Numbered from the stretch's first letter, positions 1-9,333 are shown. The stretch: DNA of 64,000 nt from JADJPO01 sp963750395 (GCA_963750395.1 CAVVQM010000017.1:62001-126000), one strand, 5' to 3'. Made by a program: numbers and translations. The notes: generated from the sequence alone by a model not told the origin.

Positions 1-169
1 GACCTTCGCCCCGGGAAAGGGTACGTACGTCGTATAGCGACCCGATCTGCGCCACTTTCCCGACCTTCTTCCCTTGAACAAGGCATCGAGTGTCGCCACA
101 CTGGCACTCAGTGCCACTCCCGTGCGGTCTCAAAGATGAGGCTCGGGTGGCGCGCTTGAGGAGAGTGGC

Positions 170-490
170 ATGACCACCATGACGAACCCCTCGGTGACCC
201 CACTGCGGCAGCGGTCGGGCGCGGACTCGCTCTTCGTCGTCGCCACGCACAAGGTGCGGGATCCGATTCTGGCCGGCCCCGGACACTGGGTGCCCTACGG
301 CACCGAACACGCCTGGCGCCCCGGTACTCGTCGGACTCTCTGCGGTGAGTACACCTCCGGATGGACCGTGTTCTGGGAGCGGCAGTTCTCCGCGCGTCTG
401 TCCAGTTCGTGCTCGGCCTGTGTGGAGATGACTCTGCCGGAGGCATCGCGCCGACGTCTCGATCCGATCAGGGGCCGCGAGGCGTCCTGA
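170..490 (+). CDS. Small Cys-containing protein of unknown function
   Basis: A 106-residue soluble protein that I can place only as an actinobacterial conserved hypothetical. The ATG follows a good GAGGAG ribosome binding site about ten bases upstream. The C-terminal half carries three cysteines, one in LCGEYTSGW and a CSAC pair near residue 82, in a Trp/Phe-rich setting that resembles a small metal- or RNA-binding fold, but no catalytic motif is visible. It is a single gene transcribed away from nothing recognisable on its left and convergent with the hisN-like gene. The length and the clean start support a real gene; the function is unassigned. Confidence 0.6.
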   Translation: MTTMTNPSVTPLRQRSGADSLFVVATHKVRDPILAGPGHWVPYGTEHAWRPGTRRTLCGEYTSGWTVFWERQFSARLSSSCSACVEMTLPEASRRRLDPIRGREAS

Positions 491-509
491 CGTCCCTGAC
501 GTCCCGGCG

Positions 510-1325
510 TCAGTCCGCGGAGATCGATGACTGCGTGGGCTCCCGCGATGCGAGAAGTTCCAGAGCCTCGTCGTGCAGGATCGCGTTGGTGGCCAACGCA
601 TCGGCGCCGAAACAGCCCGGCTCGCCGTCCAGCGAGGTGAACCTGCCGCCCGCCTCGGTCACCACGGGGACCAGGGCGGCCATGTCGTAGATTTCGAGGG
701 CCGGTTCGCAGGCGATGTCCACGCCGCCCTCGGCCAGCAGCATGTATGACCAGAAGTCGCCGTAGGCGCGCGTGCGCCACACCGCGCGGGTGAGCGCCGC
801 GAATCCCTGCTCCCGCCCGTGGTCGGCCCACGAGTGGTAGGACGAGTAGGACAGCGAGGCATCCGTAAGACGGGAAACCCGCGAGACCGACAACCGCCGC
901 GCCGACGAGAGGCTGCGCCCGGTCCAGGCGCCCAGATCCTGCGCGGCCCACCACCGTCGGCCCAGGGCCGGTGCCGACACCACCCCGATCACGGGTGTGC
1001 CGTCCTCGACCAGCGCGATCAGACTGGCCCAGACGGGGACGCCGCGCACGAAGTTCTTGGTGCCGTCGATCGGGTCCACGATCCATTGACGTTGGGCGTG
1101 CCCGGTCGGGGCGAACTCCTCGCCGACCACGGCGTCGCGCGGACGGGTGCGCCGCAACTGCCCGCGGATGATCTCCTCGGCGGCCTTGTCGGCGTCGGAG
1201 ACGGGGGTCAGATCGGGTTTGGTCTCGACCTGTAGGTCGACCGCGCCGAAACGCGACATGGTGTGGGCGTCCACCATGTCGGCGATCACCAGGGCCAGGC
1301 GAAGGTCGTCCTGGTGTCCGGCCAC
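510..1325 (-). CDS. hisN: Inositol monophosphatase-family histidinol-phosphatase
   Basis: A 271-residue Mg-dependent phosphatase of the inositol monophosphatase family. It shows the metal-site motifs GEE (VVGEEF), DPIDGT (WIVDPIDGTKNF) and a C-terminal YDMAA segment with the last metal aspartate. The pattern ETKPDLTPVSDAD near the N-terminus is typical of the actinobacterial HisN branch, which dephosphorylates L-histidinol phosphate in histidine synthesis; that substrate is inferred from family resemblance. The GTG at 1325 is chosen because homologues begin with a DDLRLAL-like helix that starts right after it and a GAGAGG sequence lies upstream; a later ATG at 1261 would remove that helix. 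No other his genes are nearby. Confidence 0.85.
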   Translation of the reverse strand: MAGHQDDLRLALVIADMVDAHTMSRFGAVDLQVETKPDLTPVSDADKAAEEIIRGQLRRTRPRDAVVGEEFAPTGHAQRQWIVDPIDGTKNFVRGVPVWASLIALVEDGTPVIGVVSAPALGRRWWAAQDLGAWTGRSLSSARRLSVSRVSRLTDASLSYSSYHSWADHGREQGFAALTRAVWRTRAYGDFWSYMLLAEGGVDIACEPALEIYDMAALVPVVTEAGGRFTSLDGEPGCFGADALATNAILHDEALELLASREPTQSSISAD

Positions 1326-1472
1326 CCTCGGTCCCGCCTCTCGCCAGGGGCGCCACAGTGCGCCGTCCCTGCAGACGGTACCGCGGGGTGCCGGGCACAT
1401 GGCGTGTTCGGACATCACGGGTGATGTGTGTACGGTGCGCCTGGTCCTCATCGCCGACGAGAAGGCTCTCCC

Positions 1473-1943
1473 GTGTTCGACACGATCACCGGAATCCCGG
1501 TCCACCCGCTCGTGGTGCACGCCGTCGTGGTGTTCCTGCCCCTGGCGGCCATCGCCACGGGTGCGGTCGCCGTCCGTCCCGCCTGGCGGCGCTTCACCCC
1601 GTTGCTGATCGCGGTGAACGCCGTGATGGCCGTGGTGACCTTTGCCGCCAAGGAATCGGGCGAGCAGCTCGAGCACCGGATCGAGCAGTTCCAGACCCCG
1701 CCGGGCCTGCACGAGCACACGCAGTGGGGAGACCGGCTGTTCCTGCTGTCGCTGGCGCTGTTCGTCGGGGCGCTGGTCATGCACGTCACGCGGTCGATGA
1801 AGGGGGTGGCCCGGATCGTCGGGTTGCTTGCCGTCGTCGGGGCGGTCGCCGTCGTCGGGGTCACCGTTTACGTCGGCCACACGGGGGCCACAGCGGTGTG
1901 GCAGCAGACCATCGAGAACACCACGTCGTCCGGGAACGGCTGA
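1473..1943 (+). CDS. DUF2231-type integral membrane protein
   Basis: A protein of 156 residues with four predicted hydrophobic helices and the N-terminal signature GIPVHPLVVHAVVVFLPLA, which is the hallmark of the DUF2231 membrane family. The conserved VHP and VHA histidines could bind heme or a quinone, as suggested for related membrane redox proteins, but the function is not established. GTG at 1473 is preferred because GAGAAGG lies seven bases upstream; an in-frame start at 1428 would add 15 charged residues that do not belong to the family. The gene is divergent from the hisN-like gene, with about 147 bases between the starts. Confidence 0.75.
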   Translation: MFDTITGIPVHPLVVHAVVVFLPLAAIATGAVAVRPAWRRFTPLLIAVNAVMAVVTFAAKESGEQLEHRIEQFQTPPGLHEHTQWGDRLFLLSLALFVGALVMHVTRSMKGVARIVGLLAVVGAVAVVGVTVYVGHTGATAVWQQTIENTTSSGNG

Positions 1944-2405
1944 CGCCCGAGACTTCGCACCTCCCTCACCATCCGCGGCGACTCCAGCTGGAACTCCTCG
2001 CTGCATGCAACCGATTCGTGGAGCACGAGTTGCTGCGGCGTTTGTTCGACGGGGATGTGGTGCGTCGGATCTGCCCGAGGAGGTGCGACGCCAGGACGAT
2101 GATGATCCCCAGGTCCTGTCGCGCGCAGCGATCAGGGAAGGGCTCGGCGGGACGCCGCGGAGGCTTGGCCGTGGCCTGACGAATGCCTGCACGACCCGCT
2201 GACCGCCCGCCTGGTCACCGACCCCGATGCGACCGGCCGTTATACCGTGACCCTCGACCTGGTCGCTGGGAACCCGCAGACGATGCAGGTCGACGTGACG
2301 CGGTAGGACACCGGAGTCCTCACACACCGCGGAGCGTGTTCGGCCGCGGCGAGTATCGTCGCGTCCGGCGGTCGTACAGTCGGAGCGGTGAAGAGGAGGC
2401 CCGTC
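1944..2405 (+). other. Gap with possible degraded coding sequence
   Basis: No intact gene is seen in these 462 bases. Short protein-like stretches occur in different plus-strand frames: LELLAACNRFVEHELLRRL around 1985-2040, LPEEVRRQDDDDPQVLSRA around 2065-2125, and DATGRYTVTLDLVAGNPQTM with a TAG stop at 2304-2306. Together they look like pieces of one or two decayed or frameshifted genes. I do not recognise the family. Confidence 0.35.
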
Positions 2406-2969
2406 ATGCGCAGCCTGACCTATTCGATGGGCGTCTCACTCGACGGCTACATCGTCGGGCCGGGCGGCGACTTCGACTGGGGGGAGCCCGACGAGGAGGT
2501 CTTTCGCTTCTGGATTGACGAGATACGAGAGGTCGGCGTCCACCTGTTGGGTCGGCGGTTGTACGAGACGATGCTGTACTGGGAGAGCGCCGAGCAGGAT
2601 CGACCGCTCGACGACGCCGAGCTCGAGTGGGCCGCGCTCTGGAAGCCGCTGCCCAAGGTGGTGTTCTCGACGACGCTGTCAGCCGTGCAGGGCAACGCCC
2701 GCCTGGCCTCCGGTGACCTGTCGGAGGAGATCGAGCGGTTGCGCGCCGAGCCGGGGGAGGGCGCCATCGCGATCGGCGGCGCGACTCTCGCCGCGGAGGC
2801 GGCCTCCTTGGGTCTGATCGACGAGTACCGGGCCGTGGTCCACCCGGTGCTGGTCGGCGGTGGCATTCCGTTCTTTCCCCGGGCCGAGCGTCGCGTGGAT
2901 CTCGAACTCGTCGAGACCCGCATCTTCAGCGCGGGAGTCGTCTACCTCCGCTACCGCGTGGCCCGCTAG
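2406..2969 (+). CDS. RibD C-terminal/dihydrofolate reductase-like protein
   Basis: A 187-residue protein of the RibD_C/DHFR-like superfamily that is widespread as stand-alone proteins in actinobacteria. The opening MRSLTYSMGVSLDGYIVGP is the family's first strand and loop, and AIAIGGATLAA followed by LIDEYRAVVHPVLVGGG is the nucleotide-binding C-terminal half. It probably binds NADPH and reduces a pterin- or pyrimidine-like or other carbonyl substrate; the true substrate is unknown for this branch. ATG 2406 is favoured over GTG 2388 because GAGGAGG sits directly upstream of it. It is not part of an evident riboflavin operon. Confidence 0.85.
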   Translation: MRSLTYSMGVSLDGYIVGPGGDFDWGEPDEEVFRFWIDEIREVGVHLLGRRLYETMLYWESAEQDRPLDDAELEWAALWKPLPKVVFSTTLSAVQGNARLASGDLSEEIERLRAEPGEGAIAIGGATLAAEAASLGLIDEYRAVVHPVLVGGGIPFFPRAERRVDLELVETRIFSAGVVYLRYRVAR

Positions 2970-3075
2970 CCGAGGCGATCCCCGGGGCCAGTGGCTCTTC
3001 GAGCACCGTGGCGGTGGCCGGTGACGGGCTCCTCGGGTGGCACACCATCGTCTTGGCTCCTGGCATCCTTGGCAC

Positions 3076-3525
3076 ATGCAGAGCGTGTACGAGGTTGCCG
3101 GGGGCGCTGAGGGGATGCTCCGCCTGGCCCATGCCTGGCATGTCCGGGTGATGGCCGACGAAATGGTCGGCCACGCCTTCAGCCACGGGTTTCATCCACA
3201 GCACAGCAGACGGCTCGCCGCCTACTGGGGTGAGGCGCTTGGCGGACCGCCCAGCTACTCCGCCCGCTACGGCGACGAGACCGCGGTCGTTCGGATCCAC
3301 AGCGGTAACGGCCCGCATGACGAGATGGACAGGCGGGCCATCGACTGTTTCGACCGGGCCCTGGAGGACGTGGGGTTGACGGCGAACGAAGCGCTGCGGC
3401 AGGTCCTGCACGACTACTTCGCCTGGACCACCACGACGACCATGTCGCGCTATCACGACTCTGCCGACGATGTCCCCGAGGGACTGAGCATCCCTCGATG
3501 GTCGTGGGGCGGACTGCAGCGCTGA
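3076..3525 (+). CDS. Truncated hemoglobin-like oxygen-binding protein
   Basis: A 149-residue protein with the helical layout of group II truncated hemoglobins: an N-terminal YEVAGGAEGMLRLAHAW segment, a central YWGEALGGPP segment, and a MRRAI-like helix (EMDRRAIDCFDRAL) with a C-terminal DYFAW. The proximal histidine is probably in the HSGNGPHDEM region; I infer this from spacing rather than from an alignment. Members bind heme and O2 or NO and are thought to act in oxygen or NO handling. ATG 3076 gives the usual family N-terminus MQSVYE; an in-frame GTG at 3037 adds 13 unlikely residues. Single gene, convergent with the helicase gene. Confidence 0.8.
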   Translation: MQSVYEVAGGAEGMLRLAHAWHVRVMADEMVGHAFSHGFHPQHSRRLAAYWGEALGGPPSYSARYGDETAVVRIHSGNGPHDEMDRRAIDCFDRALEDVGLTANEALRQVLHDYFAWTTTTTMSRYHDSADDVPEGLSIPRWSWGGLQR

Positions 3526-3568
3526 GCTTGCTGCTCGCAGGGCGCTGGCCCGCCGTCCGGGGCACGCA

Positions 3569-3711
3569 TCACAGAGACAGGCGGCGGAGGGCGGTTCGCA
3601 TGCCGGCAGCGGGGTCGCCGTGGTGGTAGGGCCGTTCGTCGGGTTCGATGTGGTCGAGGAATCCCTGCCAGCCGATTGCTTTGGCCAGGGCACCGATCGG
3701 TGCGGCGGTCA
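3569..3711 (-). pseudogene. Orphan coding tail after the helicase stop
   Basis: On the minus strand an open frame of about 47 codons reads LTAAPIGALAKAIGWQGFLD then HIEPDERPYHHGDPAAGMRT and ends with a TGA at 3569-3571. It looks clearly protein-like, but has no ATG, GTG or TTG start of its own and overlaps the TGA that ends the helicase at 3709. The simplest reading is that a frame break near 3711 cuts off the true C-terminus of the helicase, or that this is the remnant of a tiny downstream gene. Confidence 0.45.
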
Positions 3712-5912
3712 GCCTCCGGCGTCGTCCGGGCTCGCGGTGGCGCCGAGCCAGAGGGTGTCGCGGGCACGGACGATGGCGACGTAGAGGCGGCGACGCTCCA
3801 GATCGGCCCGCTCGGCGTGGGCCTCGTCGGACTCGTGGCGCCGTCGAGGTGCAGGGATGTGGTTGTGGTCGGGGATGAGGACGTGAACGAAGTCCAGGCC
3901 CTTGCCGCGTTCGAAGGTTCCGATCTTGACAGCGTCGACGGTGCGTCCGTCGTAGTCGGTGAGCAGGATGGCGTGGATCCCCGCGGTCGCCAGCGTGCGG
4001 TGCCAGCGCCGGGCCTCGGCGTTGGTGGCGACCAGGATGGCAGCGTCGCCGTGCCGGGCGTGGTGGGTGGTGGTGAGATTCTCCAGGTGGGCCAGCAGGG
4101 CGTGCCGCTGGGATGCGTCGTCGTCGGCGGTGGCGTGGACGACGAGCCCGCCGGGGCGGGTGGCCAGGAGGTCGCCGCGTGCGGCGGCGGGTTGGTCGTC
4201 GAGGTCCTCGAATCTGTCGTCGCCCATGAGGGCCAGGGCGTGGCGGAGGATTTCGGCGCGGTTGCGGTAGTTGCGGTCCAGGACGACGCCACGTCCGGCG
4301 ACGGAGATGCCGGCTTCGGCGAGGGTGAAGCCTCCGGGGTAGATGGCCTGCTGGCCGTCGCCGACCAGGAGCAGGCTGTCCGGTCGGTCGCCGGCCAGGG
4401 CGTGCAGCAGGCGTAGCCCGGTGCAGGAGACGTCCTGGACCTCGTCCACGATCACGGCGTCCCAGGGAGCCGTTCCGGGGGCGCCGTCACGGACCACGTC
4501 GAGGGCACGGCAGAGCACGTCGTCCCAATCGATCAGGCCTCGTTCGCGCCGGCGACGCTCGTACTCCTCGAACAGCCGCCAGACGGCCTGCCGGTGCCCG
4601 TGCTGCAGTGACGTGCGCCGGCCCACCCGGGTCAGGCCCGCGTACTCGTGCCACGCCGTGATGCCTCGGCCCTTGATCACATAGGAGATCTCCTCGCGCC
4701 AGTAGCGCAGGGACTGGCCCACGGATTCCAGGACGCCGTCGTGGTGGGTGGCGGCCCAGGCGCGGTTCCAACAGTCGTCCAGGCCGGTCTGGTCGATCGT
4801 GACCGGGCTGCCGGCGGCGCGCAGGAGCTGCACGGCGACCTGGTGGGTGGACCGGAAGTCGACCCGGTCGCTCAGGTCGGGCGCCAGCCGGGTGAACAGG
4901 CCGGAGAACACCGGGCCGAGGGTCGTGACGTAGGAGGCGAACAGCACCCGCCTCCCGCGTTGGGCGAGGTGTCGGGCCCGGTGCAGGGCCACCACGGTCT
5001 TGCCGGTGCCGGCAGATCCGCGAATCCGGGCGGGGCCGTTCCAGGTCCGCGCGATCAGCTTGGCCTGCGCGGGGTGCAACCAGGTCATCCAGGCCTCGAT
5101 GGGCTCGGCGGACGCCGCCTCGATGAGACCGGCCCAGACCTCGTCGAGGTCCAGCAGGGCGGGGACCCCCGGCCCGGTCGGACCGGGGCTGGATGGCCGG
5201 CTCTGTCGTCGCGGTCGTCGAGGTGCGGGGCCTGGGCCGAGGCGGCCGTGCGGGCGTGAGCCGCCGGCGGGCAGGCCGACTCCAGCGCGGCCAGCACCTG
5301 CTCGACCTGGGCGCAGCTCAACCGGGTGCCGCGACGCAGCAGGTCCACGCTGAGATCCAGCTCGCCGAGAACGTGGACGTCGCCCAGCCGGGCGCGCTTG
5401 TTCCGCTGCCGGGCCAGCACCAAGAGCGGTAGTACCTCGGCGGGCGCGAGCCCCTCCTCGGCCAGAACGGCGCGGACGGCGGCGGCCTGGGCGAGCAGGT
5501 TGCCGATGGCGTCGTCGGCCGGCTCCTGTCCCCGCCACAGCCGACCGTCGGCGACCTGGACGTTCCGCCAGTTCTTCACGTCCACGACGAACACCCCGCC
5601 CGGCCCGACCAGGAGGACGTCGATGTTCGCCGCCCTGGTGCCCGGCCAGCGGCGGTCGGGCAGCACCGTCCATCCGGTGTCCACCATGTCGACCAACACG
5701 CGGACCACCCGCTGCTCGCCCTCGGCCCCGGCAAGGAAGCGGCCCCGGCGTTGCCGCAGCTCAATGAGCACCTGGTTCAAGCTGGACATCTGCCGCTGCA
5801 CGCCGGCGATGTCCAGGCCCAGCTGCACTGCCTCGCCCAGCGCCGACCGCCCACCCGGATCCGGCTCCAGGACGGGGGGCTCATCGGGCAGATCTGACGA
5901 GCTCACACTCAC
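3709..5912 (-). CDS. NERD-domain SF1 DNA helicase (frameshifted)
   Basis: One gene split over two frames. Residues 1-215, read from GTG 5912 behind a GAGG site, form a NERD nuclease-related domain with NIDVLLVGPGGVFVVDVKNW, the D-x-K type core. The second frame carries a UvrD-like superfamily 1 helicase: Walker A GSAGTGKTVVALHRA, Walker B VIVDEVQDVS, RNYR, and a C-terminal YVAIVRARDTLWLG motif. The frame changes between about 5160 and 5260 in the Pro/Arg-rich linker, near a run of five cytosines at 5166-5170. Related NERD-helicase fusions are thought to process nucleic acids and some occur in defence settings; that role is inference. Whether the break is real or a sequencing error is unclear, but both halves are well preserved. 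Confidence 0.75.
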
Positions 5913-5966
5913 ATCATGACCTCGGCCGGCCTCAGGCGAACCCGTAGCCGCTTGCGAAGGTCGGCG

Positions 5967-6353
5967 CTACGCCAGCGGCAGCTCATCGGGCTGAATCCCG
6001 ATCCTGACGAAGATCACGCGCACATCGGAGTTCTGTCGCATCCCGACGACCGCGTCCGCGACGTCCACCCCGGGAATCACCCAGACGTCGGTCGCGCCGA
6101 AGCCCTCGAACTCGCTGCCGGGGCAGCCCTCCGGGACGTTGCACGCCGGGTACGTCGCATCGCCGAATTCCTGCATCTGTGTGACTGGCGGCCCGTCAAA
6201 CCTGCGCCACTCGCGGTACCCGACCCCGAACAACGTCATGTCCGGGCAGTCCGCAGACGCCGGCACCGGCGCGCACGATTCCTTCGACACGCAAGCCCCT
6301 GAGGCAAGCGCGACCGCAATGGTGAACACCGCCCACCGTCGCGCGCGGCTCAT
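5967..6353 (-). CDS. Putative lipoprotein of unknown function
   Basis: A 128-residue exported protein. The N-terminus is a short positive region, a hydrophobic stretch and a lipobox-like ALASGAC, so it is probably lipid-anchored to the outer face of the membrane. The mature part has four more cysteines (SCAP, DCPD, ACNVPEGC) that could form two disulfides, and aromatic motifs GYREWRRF and VWVIPG. I do not recognise a named domain. The ATG at 6351-6353 is the only start consistent with the signal peptide. It sits 54 bases upstream of the helicase gene on the same strand. Confidence 0.6.
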   Translation of the reverse strand: MSRARRWAVFTIAVALASGACVSKESCAPVPASADCPDMTLFGVGYREWRRFDGPPVTQMQEFGDATYPACNVPEGCPGSEFEGFGATDVWVIPGVDVADAVVGMRQNSDVRVIFVRIGIQPDELPLA

Positions 6354-6473
6354 GACACATTTTAATCCCGCCTGCTGATCCCGCCTGGCGAGAAGCTGTC
6401 CTGGTTCAGCCGCGATGCAGGGCGCCGCGTGACATCACATCCGGTGCCCTCCGGTCCACGTTCAGCCCGGGCG

Positions 6474-7196
6474 ATGGGAGACGATGGTGGTGTGGCGCGT
6501 GATGATCCGCGATATTCGGCCGAACCGGCTGACCCCCGGGCGTACACGGTGGCGAACGACCGGCTCTACACGCGTTTCGCGTCGCTGTACGACACCGTGG
6601 TCAAGGTGTTCCCGGTCTGGCGACGGTGGCTCGGGCATGCCTTGCCCGCGATCCAGGGCCCCAGGGTCCTGGAGGTCTCCTGCGGAACCGGGTGGCTGCT
6701 CACCCAGTACGCCGGTCAGTACCGCACCGATGCCGTCGACCTCAATCCCGCGCTCATCGCCGTCGCACGGCGCAACCTGGTCCGCGCCGGGGTTCGGGCG
6801 GATCTGAGGCAGGGAACGGTAGAGGCACTTCCGTACCCGGAGGCCACCTTCGACACCGTGGTGAACACCATGGCCTTCACCGGCTACCCCGACGCAGCCG
6901 CGGCCGCATCCGAACTGGCCCGAGTGCTCAAGCCCGGTGGCCGTCTCGTTCTGATCGACATCAACTACCCGGGCGATCGCAACCGGCTGGGCACTGCCCT
7001 CGTCGAACGGCTCTGGAAACCCTTGGGCGATCTCATCCGCGATGTCCCGGCTCTGCTGTCCGACGCCGGATTGGACGTCCGCGACGACGAGATCGGCGGG
7101 TGGGGCAGCGTTCACCGCTACCTCGCGACCAAGCCCGCCGCCGCCCGCGGCACCCCCTCGGCTGCGTCGACATCTATCCCTAGGACGGTGTCCTAG
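6474..7196 (+). CDS. Class I SAM-dependent methyltransferase
   Basis: A 240-residue cytosolic methyltransferase of the Methyltransf_11 type. The SAM-binding motif I is VLEVSCGTGWLL, motif II acidic residue lies in TDAVDLNPALI, followed by GTVEALPYPEATFDTVVNTM and the post-core RVLKPGGRLVLIDI. The substrate is unknown; the pattern is shared by enzymes acting on quinones, lipids and small metabolites. ATG 6474 is a compromise: GTG 6429 is also in frame and GTG 6492 follows a GGGAGA sequence. Conserved sequence begins only at about residue 20, so the exact start is uncertain. Transcribed alone. Confidence 0.8.
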   Translation: MGDDGGVARDDPRYSAEPADPRAYTVANDRLYTRFASLYDTVVKVFPVWRRWLGHALPAIQGPRVLEVSCGTGWLLTQYAGQYRTDAVDLNPALIAVARRNLVRAGVRADLRQGTVEALPYPEATFDTVVNTMAFTGYPDAAAAASELARVLKPGGRLVLIDINYPGDRNRLGTALVERLWKPLGDLIRDVPALLSDAGLDVRDDEIGGWGSVHRYLATKPAAARGTPSAASTSIPRTVS

Positions 7197-7361
7197 GCGC
7201 CTCGCTGACCGCGGGCAGATCCGCGCTCGGTGCTGCCGTCGCGTGCTTCATCCGGGGCCGGGTCCCCGGCCTGGACCGGATCGGTCCACCCGGCCAGGCC
7301 GGGGTAGTGTCGCCCTGTCGATGTCCGGAACGCACCGACTCGTCACCGAGCAGAGGGTTCG

Positions 7362-7874
7362 ATGGCACAGAGCTCCACCGCCCTCATGGAGCGGTTGCAC
7401 CAGGAGCATGCCACAGCCCTGTGGGACCACTGTCTGCGGTTGACTGGATACGATCGGTCACGAGCCCAGGATGTCGCCCAGGAGACCTTCCTCCGGGCCT
7501 GGCGCAACCTGGATCGCCTCGACGAGTCGCAGGGGTCGGTGAGGTCCTGGTTGTTCACCGTCGCCCGCAACATCGTGATCGACGAGTGGCGCTCCCGACG
7601 GACCCGTGGGGAGCAACTGTACGCCGACGTGCCGGACAGTGCCGAGGAGACGGATCGAACCGAACAGCTGCTTCAGTCGTGGGTAGTGAGTGAGGCGTTG
7701 AGCACGCTATCGGTCGAGCATCGAGCCGTGATCGCCGAGTGCTACTACGGTGACGCCTCGGTCGCGGAAGCCTCGGCACGGCTCGGGATCCCGGAGGGCA
7801 CGGTGAAGTCACGGACTCACTACGCGATGCGCGCGCTGAGACTCGCCCTGCTGGAACGAGGCGTACAGGCGTGA
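7362..7874 (+). CDS. ECF RNA polymerase sigma factor, SigL/SigK-like
   Basis: A 170-residue group IV sigma factor. Region 2 contains AQDVAQETFLRAWRNL and the -10 recognition helix segment SWLFTVARNIVIDEWR; region 4 contains the helix-turn-helix EASARLGIPEGTVKSRTHYA. The length and sequence resemble the SigL/SigK branch of actinobacteria, which control cell-envelope or secreted-protein genes. Its stop overlaps the start of a zinc anti-sigma gene by four bases, so the two are co-translated and the sigma is presumably held inactive until that partner releases it. The target genes cannot be told from the sequence. Confidence 0.9.
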   Translation: MAQSSTALMERLHQEHATALWDHCLRLTGYDRSRAQDVAQETFLRAWRNLDRLDESQGSVRSWLFTVARNIVIDEWRSRRTRGEQLYADVPDSAEETDRTEQLLQSWVVSEALSTLSVEHRAVIAECYYGDASVAEASARLGIPEGTVKSRTHYAMRALRLALLERGVQA

Positions 7875-8563
7875 GCTGCCGTCTGTCCCATCTCGACGGC
7901 TGTTACGTGCTGGGTGCCCTGTCCCCGACGGAGCACAGCGAGTTCGAACGCCATCTCCTCCAGTGCGCCGAGTGTTCCCGCGCAGTCGACGAGATCGCCG
8001 GCCTGCCTGCCCTGTTGGCGCTGGTCCCGGCAGAGGACGCCGACCGTCAGGGTGGTGACCCGCCGCGGACCCTGCTGCCGGGCCTGGTCCGCCGGGTGCG
8101 GCGCTCCACCCGCCGACGTGCCGCGGCGGTCGCGACCGTGGCCGCGGCCGGCGGTGCCGTACTGACGGTTGCCGGCCTGTCGTTCAGTCACGCCTTCGAG
8201 CGGGGTGCCGTCACGGCCGAGGCGCCAGGCACCGGCGCGGCCGCCGCGGTGAGCACACGTTGGCAGACCACGGACGACGCCGGGCCGGTGACGGCCGATG
8301 TCACGTTGACCGACGTGGCCTGGGGCACCCGGCTCGACCTGACCTGCACCTGGCGTCCCGTCGGGGATGCCGCGGCGCTGCACGAGGAGGTCTACGTCCT
8401 CGTCGTGCGCACCCGGGAAGGCAGCACGGAGCAGGTCGGCACCTGGCAGGCGCTGCCCGGGCGCACCATGCAGCTGACCGCGGCCACGGCGGCGCGCGTC
8501 GCGGACATCACCGGCGTCGAGGTGCGCGAGAACGGTGAGCCCGTGGTGACGCTGGCCGGCTAG
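7871..8563 (+). CDS. Zinc-type membrane anti-sigma factor, RslA-like
   Basis: A 230-residue transmembrane anti-sigma factor. The cytoplasmic N-terminus has the zinc anti-sigma pattern H-x3-C-x2-C in RHLLQCAECSRAV, preceded by GCYVLGALSPTEHSEFE, a signature of the RslA/RskA type. A hydrophobic segment at about residues 80-105 crosses the membrane, and the outer part of about 120 residues is a beta-rich sensor domain. It starts with GTG overlapping the sigma stop (GTGA). By family analogy, a redox change at the zinc site or proteolysis of the outer domain frees the sigma factor. Confidence 0.88.
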   Translation: MSCRLSHLDGCYVLGALSPTEHSEFERHLLQCAECSRAVDEIAGLPALLALVPAEDADRQGGDPPRTLLPGLVRRVRRSTRRRAAAVATVAAAGGAVLTVAGLSFSHAFERGAVTAEAPGTGAAAAVSTRWQTTDDAGPVTADVTLTDVAWGTRLDLTCTWRPVGDAAALHEEVYVLVVRTREGSTEQVGTWQALPGRTMQLTAATAARVADITGVEVRENGEPVVTLAG

Positions 8564-9333
8564 CCGACCGGCACGCGGACGGCGCCGGCGGCCCGCGGGC
8601 GGATCGCGCGGCCACGTCGCTCCAGCGTCACCACGTCCCCCCCGAAGGACCAGGTCAGCAGCGCCAACGCCAGTGCCAGTCCCGCCTGCGCCGACCCGAC
8701 CGGCACCACCGGCACCAGCGCCACGCCGATGAACACCGCTTGCAGGGCGGCCACCGTCCGGCGGAAACGGCTGAACGGCAACGGTTCCCGCAGCTTGGGT
8801 CGCGCCCAGCCGGCAACGGCGAACACGTAGCGCAACAGGCCGATGGCGAGGACCCACCAGCCCACCGTCGGGGCGACGGCGACCGACAGCACCAGGTACA
8901 CAGCGGCGTCCAGCTCGCCGTCCAGCCGCCCCCCGGCGGCCGAGGACGTGCCGGTTCGACGGGCGACGGCACCATCGACGGCGTCGAGCAGCAGGGTGCC
9001 GACCGCCAGGAGCAGGAACGACCACGTCCGGGCGGACAGGTCACCGGCCACGATCGCCCCGGCGGCCGTCGCGCACGCCGCGGCCAGCACGCAGCGCACG
9101 AGGCTGACCCGGTCGGCCGGACCGCACCACAGCCCCGGTCGCCGCATCAGGGACACCCCCACGGCGATGACGATCCCCACCCCGACGGCAGCCCCCGCCA
9201 GCGCCGCGGGGGAGTCCAGCCACGCCGCGAGCACGAGACACGAACCGGTCGCGGCCGTCACCGAGACACCGGCGTCGCGTGGCGCCGTTCCGTCGGTCCC
9301 TGCGGCGCCCCTGGCCGGCCACGTCTCGTTCAT
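8560..9333 (-). CDS. CDP-alcohol phosphatidyltransferase family protein
   Basis: A 257-residue integral membrane enzyme. It carries the class signature D-x2-D-G-x2-A-R-x8-G-x3-D-x3-D, seen as DAVDGAVARR, then AGGRLDGELD, with several flanking hydrophobic helices. The family transfers a phosphate-linked alcohol from a CDP-activated donor to an acceptor alcohol, as in phospholipid synthesis; the acceptor here is unknown. The ATG at 9333 leaves only 29 bases to the divergent dehydrogenase start, so promoters must overlap or a later start is used. It converges with the anti-sigma gene with a four-base overlap and heads a cluster of sugar, pterin-like and lipid enzymes. Confidence 0.85.
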   Translation of the reverse strand: MNETWPARGAAGTDGTAPRDAGVSVTAATGSCLVLAAWLDSPAALAGAAVGVGIVIAVGVSLMRRPGLWCGPADRVSLVRCVLAAACATAAGAIVAGDLSARTWSFLLLAVGTLLLDAVDGAVARRTGTSSAAGGRLDGELDAAVYLVLSVAVAPTVGWWVLAIGLLRYVFAVAGWARPKLREPLPFSRFRRTVAALQAVFIGVALVPVVPVGSAQAGLALALALLTWSFGGDVVTLERRGRAIRPRAAGAVRVPVG

